This document shows positions 11,078-23,179 of a stretch of 64,000 bases of DNA, in pieces; position 1 is the stretch's first letter, and each line of letters begins with the position of its first letter. The notes under the pieces are model-generated. The model saw nothing but the letters and a program-made list of their open reading frames with translations. It searched no databases and was not told where the DNA came from. Made by a program: the position numbers and the translations under genes. The stretch is taken from positions 1,553,114 through 1,617,113 of the forward strand of contig NC_052512.1 in the NCBI RefSeq assembly GCF_014356525.2. Direction: 5' to 3'. Source of the DNA: Nilaparvata lugens. Taxonomy: Eukaryota > Arthropoda > Insecta > Hemiptera > Delphacidae.

Positions 11078-11761
11078 TTAAATTAGCTTTGGCTTCACCA
11101 ACTCTTCTGAATTAGCATTGGAATACATGCACAGATTATTTGAGATAGTAGAACTCTCCTCTGATACCTTACCCATCAGGCAGTAGCCCCATACAGTTTC
11201 TAGGGCAGATGGTGTACCCGCTGGACCAATCACCTTTCTTCCAGTCAGAATGAAGGGGAAGTATTCAGCACCCAATAAAATATCAATCTCCTCTGAAAGG
11301 AAAAATTCAGAATCTGCTAGCTCCAGTCCTTCAATATGTGCCCAGTATGCATTTTTTATCTGATTTGTAGCTGCTATTTTGTTGACTCACGACACGGTAA
11401 TTTTTAATGAAGGAGAGTTTGGTGTTTCAAATTCACAGTTAGCAATTTCATCTGTCACTTCCAGTTTAGTATCAGATAATCCATAGATTGGCAAACTGTG
11501 TGTTTTCTGTACCACTAAACCCAGTTTTTTCATGCATCGCCTTGTAATAAATGACTCGGTGCTTGCACTATCTAATAATACTTTGACCTTATGATAATTG
11601 CCTTGATTACCTCGAACTCCCAATTTAACAGTTGGTAACAAAACTAAGGAACTATTTACATTCGAAAATACTTTCTTAGCTGAGTCAGTAACAAATGTTT
11701 GATGGCTTTGATCAGCGACATCATGCACGTCTACCCTGCTCATTTGTTTATTACTGGCCAA
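11078..11761 (-). pseudogene. BEL aspartic protease region (DUF1758-like), frameshifted
   Basis: Two frames encode the protease part of the BEL polyprotein. The upstream one (11761-11387) has KVKVLLDSASTESFITRRC, where DSAS is the usual BEL form of the aspartic-protease D(S/T)G site, followed by LPIYGLSD. The downstream one (11275-11078) has GAEYFPFILTGRKVIG and ETVWGYCLMGK, the end of the same domain. A gap of about 110 bp with stops separates them, so the reading frame is broken. Confidence 0.85.
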
Positions 11762-11854
11762 TGTGTTGGTGTTTTCAACAGGCGGCTGTCTCGGCTCTAA
11801 ATGGAGGAGCGAATGATGACGCGAATTACAGTGACTGCACGGCTTCCTTCTTCT

Positions 11855-13005
11855 TCAATCTCTAATAAAGTGCCCTGCCAATAAACAGCATATACATAGT
11901 TCCCATTCTTTTACACGTTTCAATCTATCAGATGGTTTGAGATTCAAGAACACTTTACAATTTACCAGTTCATGAGAATTATTACATTCAATACATTTCA
12001 GCTTGTCCGATTTCAATTTAACAATCATAGCTAAAGCTTTGTAATTTCCCATAGTGGGTTTCAATTTCCCAAACTGCTTACGTGAGGAGGCTTCTGATGA
12101 TGTAGATGACCCCAATAAATCAGTGGATTTGGTAGCCTCTAAAATAACAGCTTCATCATTCAAAAATATTTGGAAGTTTTTCAAATCGGATACTGTTCCA
12201 TTTCTTAGCAGTCTCTTCCACTTCTCTCTCAATTCTTCAGTCAGTTTTTTTACTTGAGACAAATAATAATGGAATCGACCAGTCATTAACTGAATGACCA
12301 ATTGGTTTTAGTGCTGCAATATACTCAGCTAAATGAGTGATGAATTTTCGTAGCGAGTCTGGTTGCTTATTAACTGCTGGCATATCAAAAATTGCTTGCA
12401 AGTATGTGTCAGTCAGCTTGTAAGAGTCATTGTAGCGATTCAATAATATTTTCCATGCCTCAGCATAATGATCACTTGTCAATGGGACTACAGAAATGAC
12501 TGACAGTGCATCGCCTCTCAGTACAGACCGAAGATACATATGTTTTTGTATGTCAGCAATTTGACTATTATCATGAACCATGGCTTTGAATAAATCTTTA
12601 AATTTACTCCAAATTTTCAAATCGCTGTCAAAAGTCATTAAATGAAGCTTAGGTAGGGCAACTGATGAGATATTTCCAGTTGTAGGTGAAGAAGCTACAT
12701 TGGAAGAACTAATATTCAAATTTGTTTGAGTGGATGGTAAGGTTTCGAGAATAGCCTTGACATTGAAATACGTTTCATCAAATTGGCTCATCACAATTTC
12801 AAGTTCAGTAGTTTCCAATCAAGGATTTTGTTTGTTATAGTGGCTCTGCATCTTATCTATTATATCATTGAACTCCACCTGGTGGTGATCGATGTGCTCA
12901 CCCATAACTTCCAATAAATTCGACAGCTTCGGCAATTTCATTAATCCGTTTTATTATATGAATTAATGCATCTCTTTGAAACGTCAAGTCTTCGATAACA
13001 CCCAT
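11855..13005 (-). pseudogene. BEL gag region, frameshifted
   Basis: The likely gag start is the ATG at 13005, giving MGVIEDLTFQRDALIHII, a common BEL gag opening. After stops near 12898 the frame resumes at 12818: LPKLHLMTFDSDLKIWSKFK is the conserved DUF1759 motif. A further frameshift near 12295 leads into the part ending CIECNNSH then CKVF and CICC (zinc-knuckle-like cysteines). At least three disruptions are visible. Gag would form the particle that packages the element RNA. Confidence 0.85.
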
Positions 13006-13034
13006 AATGAGGCGATAACAATGAGCGCTCGTTG

Positions 13035-13058
13035 AGAGAGAGAGAGAGAGAGAGAGTG
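13035..13058. repeat. GA dinucleotide microsatellite
   Basis: A run of about 11 GA units in the 5' untranslated part of the BEL element, just upstream of its gag. Confidence 0.85.
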
Positions 13059-13549
13059 AGACAAAGAACCAAACAAGAATAAGAGGGAAAACACGAGAGC
13101 AGGCGACACAATGGCACAAACAATGGCTAGCTTATCTAATCATACAAGCCTAGCCAGCACTTCAACTTATGCTCAGTAGAGAATGATCGGTTACGAGGCT
13201 AATAATACCATATTGATACTCATTGGAACAAACAATAACTGCTCTTGATAACGAAGTAACGACAATAATCAATGCAAATAACTGCAAGTATCCTTTGAAA
13301 AAAGTAACAGTTCCAGTTACTGTTACAACTAGACGACTATAAGTCTTTCTCTACTTATTGACACGAACTTCCCAGTCCAGCCTTGTGGCGCCAATGCAAC
13401 AATCTTATGCAATAATACTATGACACAATTATTTACGAAAATATTACTTGTTCTACTCAATTTCCAACTTAAATTGAGCCCAAATATCTTAAGAATACCA
13501 CAAATAAAGCGTATATTCATCTACGACGACAAAAACAAGCCATATACAC

Positions 13550-16099
13550 TAGGGATGGGTATCAAAAGACAAAACATCGATGTTTTGAACATCGATGTTT
13601 TTTTCATCCTAACATCGATGAGTGAAAAACATCAAACAGTAAACATCGATGTTTTTGAACATCGATGTTTTTAAACATTGTTTATCGCCCTATGTTTTTA
13701 TGGATGATACTATTAGTCCAGTCAATATAGACATAAAAAAGGGGGTGTGCTTGCAATTTATATTGTAGTTCTGATTTTTTAAATATATTATTTGGGTAAT
13801 AAGAGAAGTCCAGAACCAATTTCTTCATGCAAGATTTCCTTGTGCTAGATACAGGATAGCCCAAAAACCTCGTATTTTCGGCTCATTTTCCAGTTTTCAG
13901 CTATTTCTGCCAAATCTCTCCCAGATTATATAATTCTGAAAAAAATGAGATCACTTGGAACTCTCTATCTCCAATGAGTTCTTTGTTATGATTTTTCAAA
14001 AATGAGTAAAATTTAAAGAAAAAATCAATTATGATGAATTTCAGTTTTTAATCAACAATATCTTCTGATTGTTACAATTTGTATATTTCAAAATCCCTCT
14101 AGGCGTATTTTTGTGCTATACAATCTGAGATCAGGTAGAGCGCTCTATGTCATATGGATTTCCAGGTACACCTGACAACAAGAAATAAGAAATGGCCAAT
14201 TTCTATATTCAAAGCTATGTATCTCGGTAACCCCTTATTATGAAAATTATTACATGATCTTGAAATGTACAATAGAATTTTCTATTTCATCTGCTGTAAG
14301 CAATTCATGAAAAAATATGTTCGTGAAGTGAGATTTAATTGTTGAAAAAGATCCGGAAATTGTAGATATTTTTCTCATATTAACGGTTTTGGCAGTTCTA
14401 TGATAGCGAAAAGTGATTCAAGATGGATTTTAGGCAACTGAGCTCGTAGAGGATGAATTTATCTACAATTTGTAATCAATCGTAAGCTTCTATGATGTAT
14501 CAGACTCGTTTTAGAAACTCTTGATCAACAGTAAAATTATGAAAAAATGTAAAAACTGAAATTGCCATTTTTAAAATCTTAACTTCCAAATTGTTCTGGA
14601 ATTAAAAGTATTATTTATTGGAGTGGGTAGAGGGGGACAATTTTCACATTCTCACTAGATTTGGAAATTTTATCAGAAGTATTTCACAAGACATGCAACT
14701 TTGAATATAGAAATTGGTCATTTTCTGTGTATTGGAATATGGGCTTAAGTACACTCAACAATAAATTTTCCATTTTTCGACCGAATTTGACTTATTATGC
14801 ATGATTTTGAACTGCCGTGACGAACCGAGAAGGATGAAGTGTAGTACGATGAAATCTGAGCATTGTGTCAAAAGTTATGTGTTTGAAATTTTGATCCTTG
14901 AGGTGTCCTTAAGCGCGCCTCTCCACTAGGAAATACTGAAATGAAGTGCATCCAATGGGTGATTCTCATAGAACATAATCTCAAGAACTTATGTCGTTGT
15001 GCGAAATATCAATGTGAGGACAATGTAGTTGGTGATGATGCTTGAAGCTGAAAATGAGGTGTTTTTCACAATACAAGGAGCATTGTTGTCAGGTGTACCT
15101 GGAATATGAGATAGATCGCTATACCTGATCTCAGATTGTAGAGCACAAAAAGAACTTCTAAAGTGACTACAATTTTATCTGGAGCTATTGTTTCAATATT
15201 TCAACAGTTATTAACTGGAATTACAGCAATTTTGGACTTGTGGTATCCAAGTAACAGTCTTTCGAATAATTGAAGTCAGGTTGTGACTAGAAAGATACAT
15301 CCACTCTAGTTCACAAGATTTGTCATCTTCATTGTTTAGTCTGAAACTTCTCGGGATATCCTTGAGGATTCGGTCTTGAAATTTTACCCTAAGCTCATTT
15401 TAGCAATCATTGATACTCATATCGTATTCATTCAATATCTGATAGATTTTTTAGGAAATGAAAATGGATTAAGTTTTTTTATATGGATATCTGCACTCCT
15501 TACAATACGAGGACCTCTTTTCCAGAGCTCGATTAATTAGTGTTAAACACAGTCATGTTGAGAAAATAATTGTAGTAAGAAAAAACTCTTTCTTCCTAAG
15601 AAACAAAGAATCCGACCTCTTATTCAATTCTAAATAACTAACTATCTAACCTTGACACGGGCCACAGAAGTAATGTGAATCTTCAAGAGTATCCAACAGT
15701 CTCACATTGAAATACAGAGAGCCTGATTGAAAAATAGAAATAGCAATCTGCAGGAAATCAAAACTTATGCGAGATCTTTCACAAGAGTGATCTATATTCA
15801 CAAAAAACAATAAACAGAATACTACACTAAATATGATAGAGATGATGATGATGATTGTAATTCTGTTATTATTGCTTATAATTGCTCTCAAGATAATCCT
15901 CTTCAAACAAAAAAATAAAAAAAAACTTGTATCAAATTAAAAAATTAGAATTGTTTTTACTTTTTAGTTGGGAAAAACATCGGATGACCGATGTCTAGGT
16001 AAAACCATCAATAAGTGAAAAACATTGAACAGTAAACATCGATGTTTCATGTTGAAACATCAATGTTTTTAAACATCGATGTATCGATACCCATCCCTA
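13550..16099. mobile_element. non-autonomous hAT-type transposon, 2550 bp
   Basis: Termini TAGGGATGGGTATC and its inverted match GATACCCATCCCTA are bounded by the 8-bp duplication ATATACAC (13542-13549 and 16100-16107), the length typical of hAT. The ends carry many copies of AACATCGATGTTT in both orientations, like the subterminal transposase sites of hAT elements. Further in there are inverted blocks, for example around AGGTGTACCTG near 14165 and 15098. No transposase frame is present, so it depends on a partner. It lies in the BEL 5' untranslated region, so it inserted after BEL. Confidence 0.92.
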
Positions 16100-16202
16100 A
16101 TATACACAGAAAAACCAAGAATAAAATAGGCATAAAAAACGACAAACCTATTAGATGATATTTCAAACTTATGTCCTATTCAAATTCGATTAACAAATCA
16201 AT

Positions 16203-16218
16203 CCAGACGGTTGGACCA
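16203..16218 (-). promoter_or_regulatory. BEL primer-binding site
   Basis: Directly next to the 5' LTR the minus strand reads TGGTCCAACCGTCTGG. It begins with TGG, the complement of tRNA CCA ends, at the expected position. Which tRNA is used was not determined. Confidence 0.6.
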
Positions 16219-16611
16219 TGTTTAATTCGACAGAGGCTGGCTCAAACAGCACTCTGGTTTGTGGACTGTATCAATTACATCGAGAACCTTTTGGGGTTGT
16301 CTGGCATCGGGTAGCAAGTTGAACAATTTAAATGGCTAAGTGCACATTAACATAGGCCTACCTTCATGTCCAAATCCTCCTTGATTCTAGGATCCCGGGT
16401 CCAGATCACGATACGAGACGAGACGACACTTGTAATAAATCACAATAAATCAATAGATCACTTTGTAAAAATCGACATTACGAGAAGTGAGCTGTTCGAT
16501 TGGCTGTCAATCGGCAACTGGCGGCGATTATGCAATGTGCATCACCCTTCAATTGCCCCCTCTACTACACAACGCCAGACAGCAAAACAACATTGATATA
16601 ACATCCAAACA
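16219..16611 (-). repeat. BEL element 5' LTR
   Basis: Direct copy of 8891-9283, starting TG and ending CA in + orientation, with the target duplication ATAAT immediately after it. Confidence 0.92.
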
Positions 16612-16730
16612 ATAATAGATAACTTATAACTTATTGAAGCTCAATTGTTTCAACCAGACCTTTTGCATGCATGGTCAGAGTTTTGATAAAGTGTTTTAGA
16701 TCATTTTATTAATTATTACTCTTGCTCTCC

Positions 16731-17075
16731 ACTTATCAAATATAACGGATCATGAAAACAATAGATTCAATGGTCCATTAGATTTATAAGGCCCGTTTGC
16801 ACAAAAACTGGTTGAATTTTAATCGTGATTAATTTCAAGATAACCAATCCACTTATCAAATATAACGGATCATGAAAACAATAGATTCAATGGTCCATTA
16901 GATTTATAAGGCCCGTTTGCACAAGAACCGGTTGAAATTTAATCGTGATTAATTTCAAGATAACCAATCAGAGATGAAGGCTTCTCTAATTGGTTGTTGT
17001 GAAATTAATCTCAATAAAAATTTAACCTGCTTTTTTGCAACCAGCACTAGGTGTTTAATAAACCGGACCTAATGC
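16731..17075. repeat. palindromic MITE with a 120-bp tandem duplication
   Basis: ACTTATCAAATATAACGG starts at 16731 and again at 16851, and the intervening 120 bp is repeated nearly exactly. The second copy continues with AATTTCAAGATAACCAATC, a spacer, and an inverted match (GTGAAATTAATCTCAATAAA then AACCTGCTTTTTTGCA), forming a snapback element whose arms begin near GCCCGTTTGCACAA. It is non-coding. Confidence 0.75.
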
Positions 17076-17245
17076 AAACATATTAGAGATAAATTACTGG
17101 AAACACAATACAGTATGAAAACATAAAGTAGGCCTATCCATTATTTAAGACATTTTTTTTTAAATTTCAAAAGAGCAATACTAGTTGCGGACTTGGCCAT
17201 TTTCAAATTTAAATGAAAAAATAAAGGGTAATTTATGTCCTTATA

Positions 17246-17677
17246 TTATATTTTTGACAATTTAAAAGAAGCACATGCTAGTGAAGTGATTCTAAGAAGA
17301 GCAATAATATAATCTGGTCTGAATAAGAATTCAGTATTCGTAATGCTTAGAATGATGGAATGTCGAATTTGTGGTGAAAGTTTATCGATCTCAAGGAACA
17401 ATTTCATGAAGAAATTAGCGATTCTCGAGTCGGACAAACTGAGAAACATGTATTCCATTTCAAAATTATGAGACGCATATTTGAAATTCTGTATCATATA
17501 ATTAACCGGACGTGAGAGTCTTGCATTCTTCTGTTTCTCAAGCAGAATATGTTTCACAGCCGCCACAAATCTACATTGATGCTCTGCAGCCTCTGATTCA
17601 TCAGTATTAAAATCTGAATCGCTGCTTTTAATTCTCGCCTTACAAGTTTCCATTCCTTTTTTGATAGCATCTGTCAT
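17246..17677 (-). pseudogene. unrecognised ORF, 143 codons
   Basis: I do not recognise this protein. It has a charged N-terminal part with an acidic patch (SSDSDFNTDESEAAEH), then helical stretches such as CRFVAAVKHILLEKQKNARL, LFLEIDKLSPQIRHSIILSI and DYIIALLRITSLACASFKLS. The frame stays open upstream past its first Met. Another minus-strand frame at 17993-17805 and a third between them read as protein too, suggesting a frameshifted, decayed longer gene. No transposon hallmark was seen. A host gene fragment or chance frame are both possible. Confidence 0.35.
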
Positions 17678-18502
17678 CAGGGATTTTTCTTCTTTGCCAA
17701 AACTGTTGATAATATCGAGTGAGACGCAATTATCATTCTCCGTAGGAGTTTGGCCGTGTCTGTATCGATGCTGTTACAAAGTTCTCCGTGTTGAACTATT
17801 CTATTTATTTCATTATCATTTGTATTGAGTTCAGTGACAATCTTGAAAAGAGCAAATTCCCAATCATCTGTTGTGATGATGTAAGGATAGTCAACAAGGC
17901 TTCCTGGTGATAATTTGTCACACTTGTTACCAGTCTGAAATTTGATAAGAGAGAATCCATAAGCACGCTAGCTATACACAGGAACCATGCCACAGCTTTT
18001 ATTAGCTGTTACGGAAACGCAGATTTGGAAATTTTATGTACTCTATATTTGAGCTCCTTTATCTAGAATGATTCATGAAAAACCGAGGTACCATAAAGAA
18101 AAGATGGCAAAGTTAGGCAAAAAGGTAAAAAAGTTATAATATATTTTCTCTATGCATTTAGAAATTTCCAGACTTTTCCAATTCCACGTTCTCGTGGCAG
18201 CTAGTGGAAGCTGCAATGATTGTCCCTATGTGAGAAGGCTTATTCATGGATATGAGTTAATTCCAGCTCAATATTTCAATTATTGAATGAAGAGCAATTG
18301 GGAGGATATGAGACAGTTAGGGTCAAAGCGTTTTTGAATTGGCGGAGGACGAGTCGGCAGAGCAGGAAGCTCTCAGATTGGCTAATCATCATCTTAATGA
18401 CTTTACTTGACGTTTGGGCATAAGCTGATAATCGGTCAATCGTAGAGTTTCCTGCTCTCCCGATTCGTCTCCCGCCAGTGCAAAAACACCTATATATATA
18501 CA

Positions 18503-20566
18503 CAGGGTGATTCATAATTATGGTAAAATAATCTAATAAGTGATAGTAGAGGTAAAAATAAGAAAAAAGTTCTTATAAACATATATCCATAAACGCTTCA
18601 TTAGCGAGCTATGCAGGGTGAAGGATTTCGCCCGGAATTCAGTTCCTCTGGTGTAATACACCGATGCTGAATTGTTTGGGGACTAGTTTTTGAAAAACTT
18701 ATGCTGGATTCATATGGAAAAATATCTGAAAAATTGAATAAAACTAGTCTGGAAGCTGTAGTGTGAATAGTTTTTGAGAAAAAAGTTGAAATATGCAAAA
18801 AATCTAGGTAGAGAAACACAGACTTCTACGTTTGATGTCCAATAACTTCCTTGATTGATCAGTAAACAAATAATTTTTAGCAATAAAAATTGTAGGGAAT
18901 TCAATTCTGAAAAGAATGATGTAAGCTGTGTGAACTAAATTCAAATAAGAGTTGGATAAAATGTATTCTCATGTAGTACATTACCACAAAAATTTGCTGT
19001 TTTATGAGGAGAGAACTAATAACTCATAGGTTGAAGCTGATTGTCAATAGAACATGGATTTTAATAACAGCTGTTCCAAAACAGCTGATTTATTTTGTTT
19101 TAAATAATAAAATATTTAAAAGAAATTATCTGCTGAAAATTATTTTCAGAAATATTTTAGCTCACTGTTGAACAAAGAAAATAAACTGTAAGTTAGGCCT
19201 ACTGTTAGAAGCTGCGCTGTGTTTTTTGTTTAATCTATCAACCAGTTATTTGTAACCATTTCACTTTGCTTTTGTGTTAAGTGTTAACTTTTTGAAAAAT
19301 GGCAGGTAATTTTAGACATTATTCATACTCCGAATTAGCTGACATGCATTTTAATGTATGGAATGGGACACTACTGTAATAGTACTGAAGCAAGACGTTT
19401 GTATCAACAAACTTTCCTAATCGAGTATGTCCAAGTTCAAGGTTTTTTGCCACTATTCATCAACGTCTGTCTGAAACGGATTCTTTGATATCCAAAGAGC
19501 ATATTTATGCAGGCAGACCCCGATCTACTAAGACTGTTGAGTTAGAAGAACAAGTTCTTAATGAAATTTATTAACATTCCGAGAAGAACACGAGAGAATA
19601 TTGTCAGTGCAGTTTAATGTCAATCAATCTATTATTTGGAGGATACTAAGAGAGCAACAATTACATCCATACCACCTCCAGAAAGTTCATACTCTATTGC
19701 CACGAGACTGTATTCCCTGTGCTGGTATTTGCCGATGGTTTTTAGTAAAACTTGTTTACCCAAACTTTTTAACAACCGTTTTATTTGCCGACGAGACACA
19801 CTTTACAAGAATAGCTATTGTTAAAGTCCACAACTAACATATTTGGGCAGCTGAGAATCCTCATGCCATCAATCCTAATCTTCCACAACATCAGTTTTCA
19901 GTACACATTTTCAGGAATCAAAGGAGATCATCTACTTCTGTTCAGATGTCAGATGTCATTTAGATGTGCTACTTTCATATAAAGGAAAATCTTTTCATAA
20001 AAAACCGGAAATATTTTATTTGCAATCAGCTACAACTTATGAGTTATTAGTTCTCTCCACATAAAACAGCAAATTTTTGTGGTGTAATGTACTACATAAG
20101 AATACATTTTATCCAACTTTTATTTGAATATAGTTTACACAGCTTACATCATCCTTTTCAGAATTAAATTCTCTACAATTTTTACTGTGAAAAATTATTT
20201 GTTTACTGGTCATTGAAGAAAGTTATTGGGCATCAAACGTAGAAGTCTGTGTTTTTCTACCTAGATTTTTTGCATATTTCAACTTTTTTCTCAAAAACTA
20301 CTCACACTACAGCTTCCAGACTAGTTTTATTCAATTTTTCAGATATTTTTCCATATGAATCCAGCATAAGTTTTTCAAAAACTAGTCCCCAACTAATTCA
20401 GCATCGGTGTATTTCACCAGAGGAACTGAATTCCGGGCGAAATCCTTCACCCTGTATAGCTCGCTAATGAAGCGTTTTTGGATATATGTTTATAGGAACT
20501 TTTTTCCTTATTTTTACCTCTACTATCACGTATTAAATTATTTTACCATAATTATGAATCACCCTA
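18503..20566. mobile_element. mariner/IS630-type transposon with about 550-bp inverted repeats (copy 1)
   Basis: The left end CAGGGTGATTCATAATTATG is matched by the inverted right end CATAATTATGAATCACCCT, flanked by TA-rich target. The inverted repeats run for roughly 550 bp on each side, including AATTCCGGGCGAAAT blocks. The centre holds the N-terminal half of a transposase (about 19300-19840); the C-terminal half is lost. A second family member at 49306-50997 keeps only the C-terminal part. Confidence 0.88.
19300..19837 (+). pseudogene. mariner-like transposase, N-terminal half, broken
   Basis: From the ATG at 19300 the frame reads MAGNFRHYSYSELADMHF, the start of a DUF4817-type helix-turn-helix transposase common in insects. 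Several stops and frameshifts follow, but conserved pieces remain: IHQRLSETDSLISKEHIYAG then RPRST, QFNVNQSIIWRILREQQLHP, and LFADETHFTR with the first catalytic Asp of the DDE triad. The rest of the catalytic domain is missing before the right inverted repeat. Confidence 0.85.
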
Positions 20567-20572
20567 TATATA

Positions 20573-21116
20573 CAGAATGTCCCAGATAAGGTGTAAACCC
20601 CGGCTACCATAGACTCTGCATCACAGAGAACAGGAAAATCGAATTTAAACTGAAATTCTGATTCGAGGATTTGAGCTAGACACCTGTATTTGGTCTCATT
20701 CAAAAGATAAACAAAAAAGGAAGTTTTTGCACTATAAAAATTATTTCGTACCGTGGAAAAAAAATCGAGAAAAATGTGTCTGAAGTTTTCAAAAAAACTT
20801 CAAAAATCACTCTTTTTCAACTTTGACCGCTAAAAAATATTACTAAATAATTGACTTTGGCATGTTTTATACCTCAAATCAATGTGAAATTTTGTCCTCT
20901 TTTCAACAATGTCCTTAAAATTGACTCAAGACCAATGGTTCTTGAGATATTGACGATTTAATGACTGGAAGTACGCCTACTTGAAAAATATCGAAAAATC
21001 GATATATATCTCGAAAACGAAGGTCGATAGGAGAAAATTTTACTGAGCATTTTTTGTTGCAAATTGCATGCAGAGTCTATGGTAGCCGGGGTTTACACCT
21101 TATCTGGGACATCCTG
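20573..21116. mobile_element. TIR element of 544 bp (mariner-like MITE)
   Basis: Left end CAGAATGTCCCAGATAAGG and right end CCTTATCTGGGACATCCTG are inverted copies extending about 50 bp, through GGTTTACACC and CATAGACTCTGCAT. TA flanks both ends inside a TATATA run. No transposase frame is present. It abuts the long-TIR element ending at 20566. Confidence 0.88.
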
Positions 21117-21624
21117 TATATATATATACATATATAATAATTATGTACGGTATGTTTTCAATAGAATGTTTTAGAATTGAGTTTGTTTATTCTTCGGTTT
21201 CTCCAAAATCATTACAATCGACTTGTGAATATTTTTTTTCTTCTAGTGTGATACTAATTTGTGATATTCCTTCTATGTTTTGTTTTGAAGCATCTTAATT
21301 TGAAAATCTGCTTCGTGACTAGTAGTTCTGTAAACAGTGGACCTCGCGCATTTAAAAACCACAGTCTCCTCTTATACTGTCCATCAGAGTAAATCCTGTC
21401 TGAATGTCATGTTGGCAATGAGATATCAGTGTGAAAACGATAATTGCTGTTGGAGTTGGTGTATCAGAAATGCTAACAACGAATGCAATAGGTCAGCCCG
21501 AGTTGAAAGCAGAGAAAGGTCGAGAGACAATACTATATTATTTTAGTTATTAATTGCATGGAATCAATAGTGCATAAAAATTGCAAGCGAGGTGGCATGC
21601 AGTTAATAGTCCACACAACACCTG
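21117..21624. other. stretch without recognised gene
   Basis: A TA microsatellite, then unrecognised sequence. A 69-codon frame at 21337 has Cys/Arg-rich composition but no supporting feature, and I do not call it. Confidence 0.35.
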
Positions 21625-23179
21625 ATTTTTTACCAAGTTACATTGTGATATCAATTGCATGCAATTGATAATCCACTTGACAGCTGATCTATGATAAATA
21701 TTTCTATAGTCTGATTTTTATGGTGATATTGGCGTTAGAAGGAGACTCCTTTCCCTCTTGTATTATCCTTAGAATGCAAAATTTCGAAAAACCTTATGCA
21801 TACGTCGACGCGAAATTTAAAAAGGAACATACCTGTCAAATTTCATGAAAATCTATTGCCGCGTTTCGCTTCAAATGCGGAACATAAATATAAAAATAAA
21901 GAGAAATGCCAAAGTGTCGAATTGAATCTCAGACCTCACTTCACTCGGTCAAAAATATTTTAGGACTAAAAATTTCGTGAAGTGAAGAAATACAAGACAG
22001 CCTATTTCGGACTATGTGTAACCTTATCTCAATTTGGGAAAAGAATTCAAGAATAGCACAAGTTTACATTATTCTTCCTCTCTCAATCATTTTGATGATT
22101 TAGTACTTATTGTAAGAATAAATTAATGAAATAATCAGACATTTTTCTTAAAAGTTGATAAATATTCATAGTTCTACATAAAAATATGATATATTGGTAT
22201 GTTTCTCTTATATTTAATTATTTATGATAATCATTATTGAAGTTCACTCACCACAGTAACAAAGACCATATGAAAAATTATTGTCTGTAAATATAGACAG
22301 AATGTCATCTTTTATGAAGGTGTCGATACCTGACTAAAATAACTAATGACAAAAATGATCAGTAAGTTGTGATTAAATAAGAAATACATGGACTACTGAT
22401 GTCTGATATGACAACAAAAGGTTAATGGGATCTCAGACCAACTGCGCAAACTGAAAACTGAGCATTAAATAATGTAGAATGCTGATTGATGTCGGAAAAA
22501 ACCAATACAAAACACCTCTATAGAAAAATAGAATCATGTAGAAATGAGAATATGAGTTTTTCAACTACAGTTGAAAAAACTATAGTTCTCAACTATTCCT
22601 CGATTTTATTCCATGATATTAGGGCTCAATGTACTGGAAAAACATTTTTCAGTTAATGAGCAGCCTCCGCACTTGACTTTTGGCTGACTCCAGCTGTTTG
22701 AAGACTAGTAGAGCTCAAGCTATGTTCACATTATGTAGCTTGAGAGCTATATAGCTCTGCTATATAAAATTTGAGCTACATAGGCTATAGCTCTGTCAGC
22801 TACATATAGCCATTGAGGAAGTAAATATTTTCTACCTCTTATTATGAATGACTTATTTTTACTGTGGTACTGCAGAGAAGCTGAATTTTGATTTGTTTGA
22901 AGTCACAAATTATCATGGAATTGATAAAAAAGGTGCTCTACTGTACCAAGTACAGTTTTAATTCAAACCTTTTAACAATAATTATACGACTTGTCTAGTC
23001 AAGTATTTTGTTGGATTGTAGAAAAACATGCAGCTGAAGATCGTTTATTTACATCTGTACAGTCACTGTCAAAAGTAAGAATAGAAAAATTACTGGCAAA
23101 CTGGCAAAGCTAAAAATAAATGGCGCTATATGCTTTTTAAATGATAGAAAAGGATAGCAAGATTATTGTCAATCAATTC

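Larger units (their letters stand above)
8886..16616 (-). mobile_element. BEL-Pao LTR retrotransposon with nested hAT insertion
   Basis: Two direct 393-bp repeats, 8891-9283 and 16219-16611, both begin TGTTTAATT and end AACA. Both outer flanks carry the same 5-bp target duplication ATAAT (8886-8890 and 16612-16616), as expected for BEL elements. On the minus strand the order is LTR, a TGG-starting tRNA primer-binding site, gag, protease, reverse transcriptase/RNase H, a DUF5641-like tail, a purine-rich tract (GGTGGGCGGAA) and LTR. Without the hAT insert at 13550-16099 the element is about 5.2 kb, short for BEL because the front of the reverse transcriptase and the integrase core are missing. 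All frames are broken, so the copy cannot move alone. Confidence 0.93.

Noticed and set aside
18601..18904. 72- and 64-codon frames in the mariner arms (also 20249-20589)
   Set aside because: They lie in inverted repeat arms, are mirrored in both arms and are not part of the transposase.
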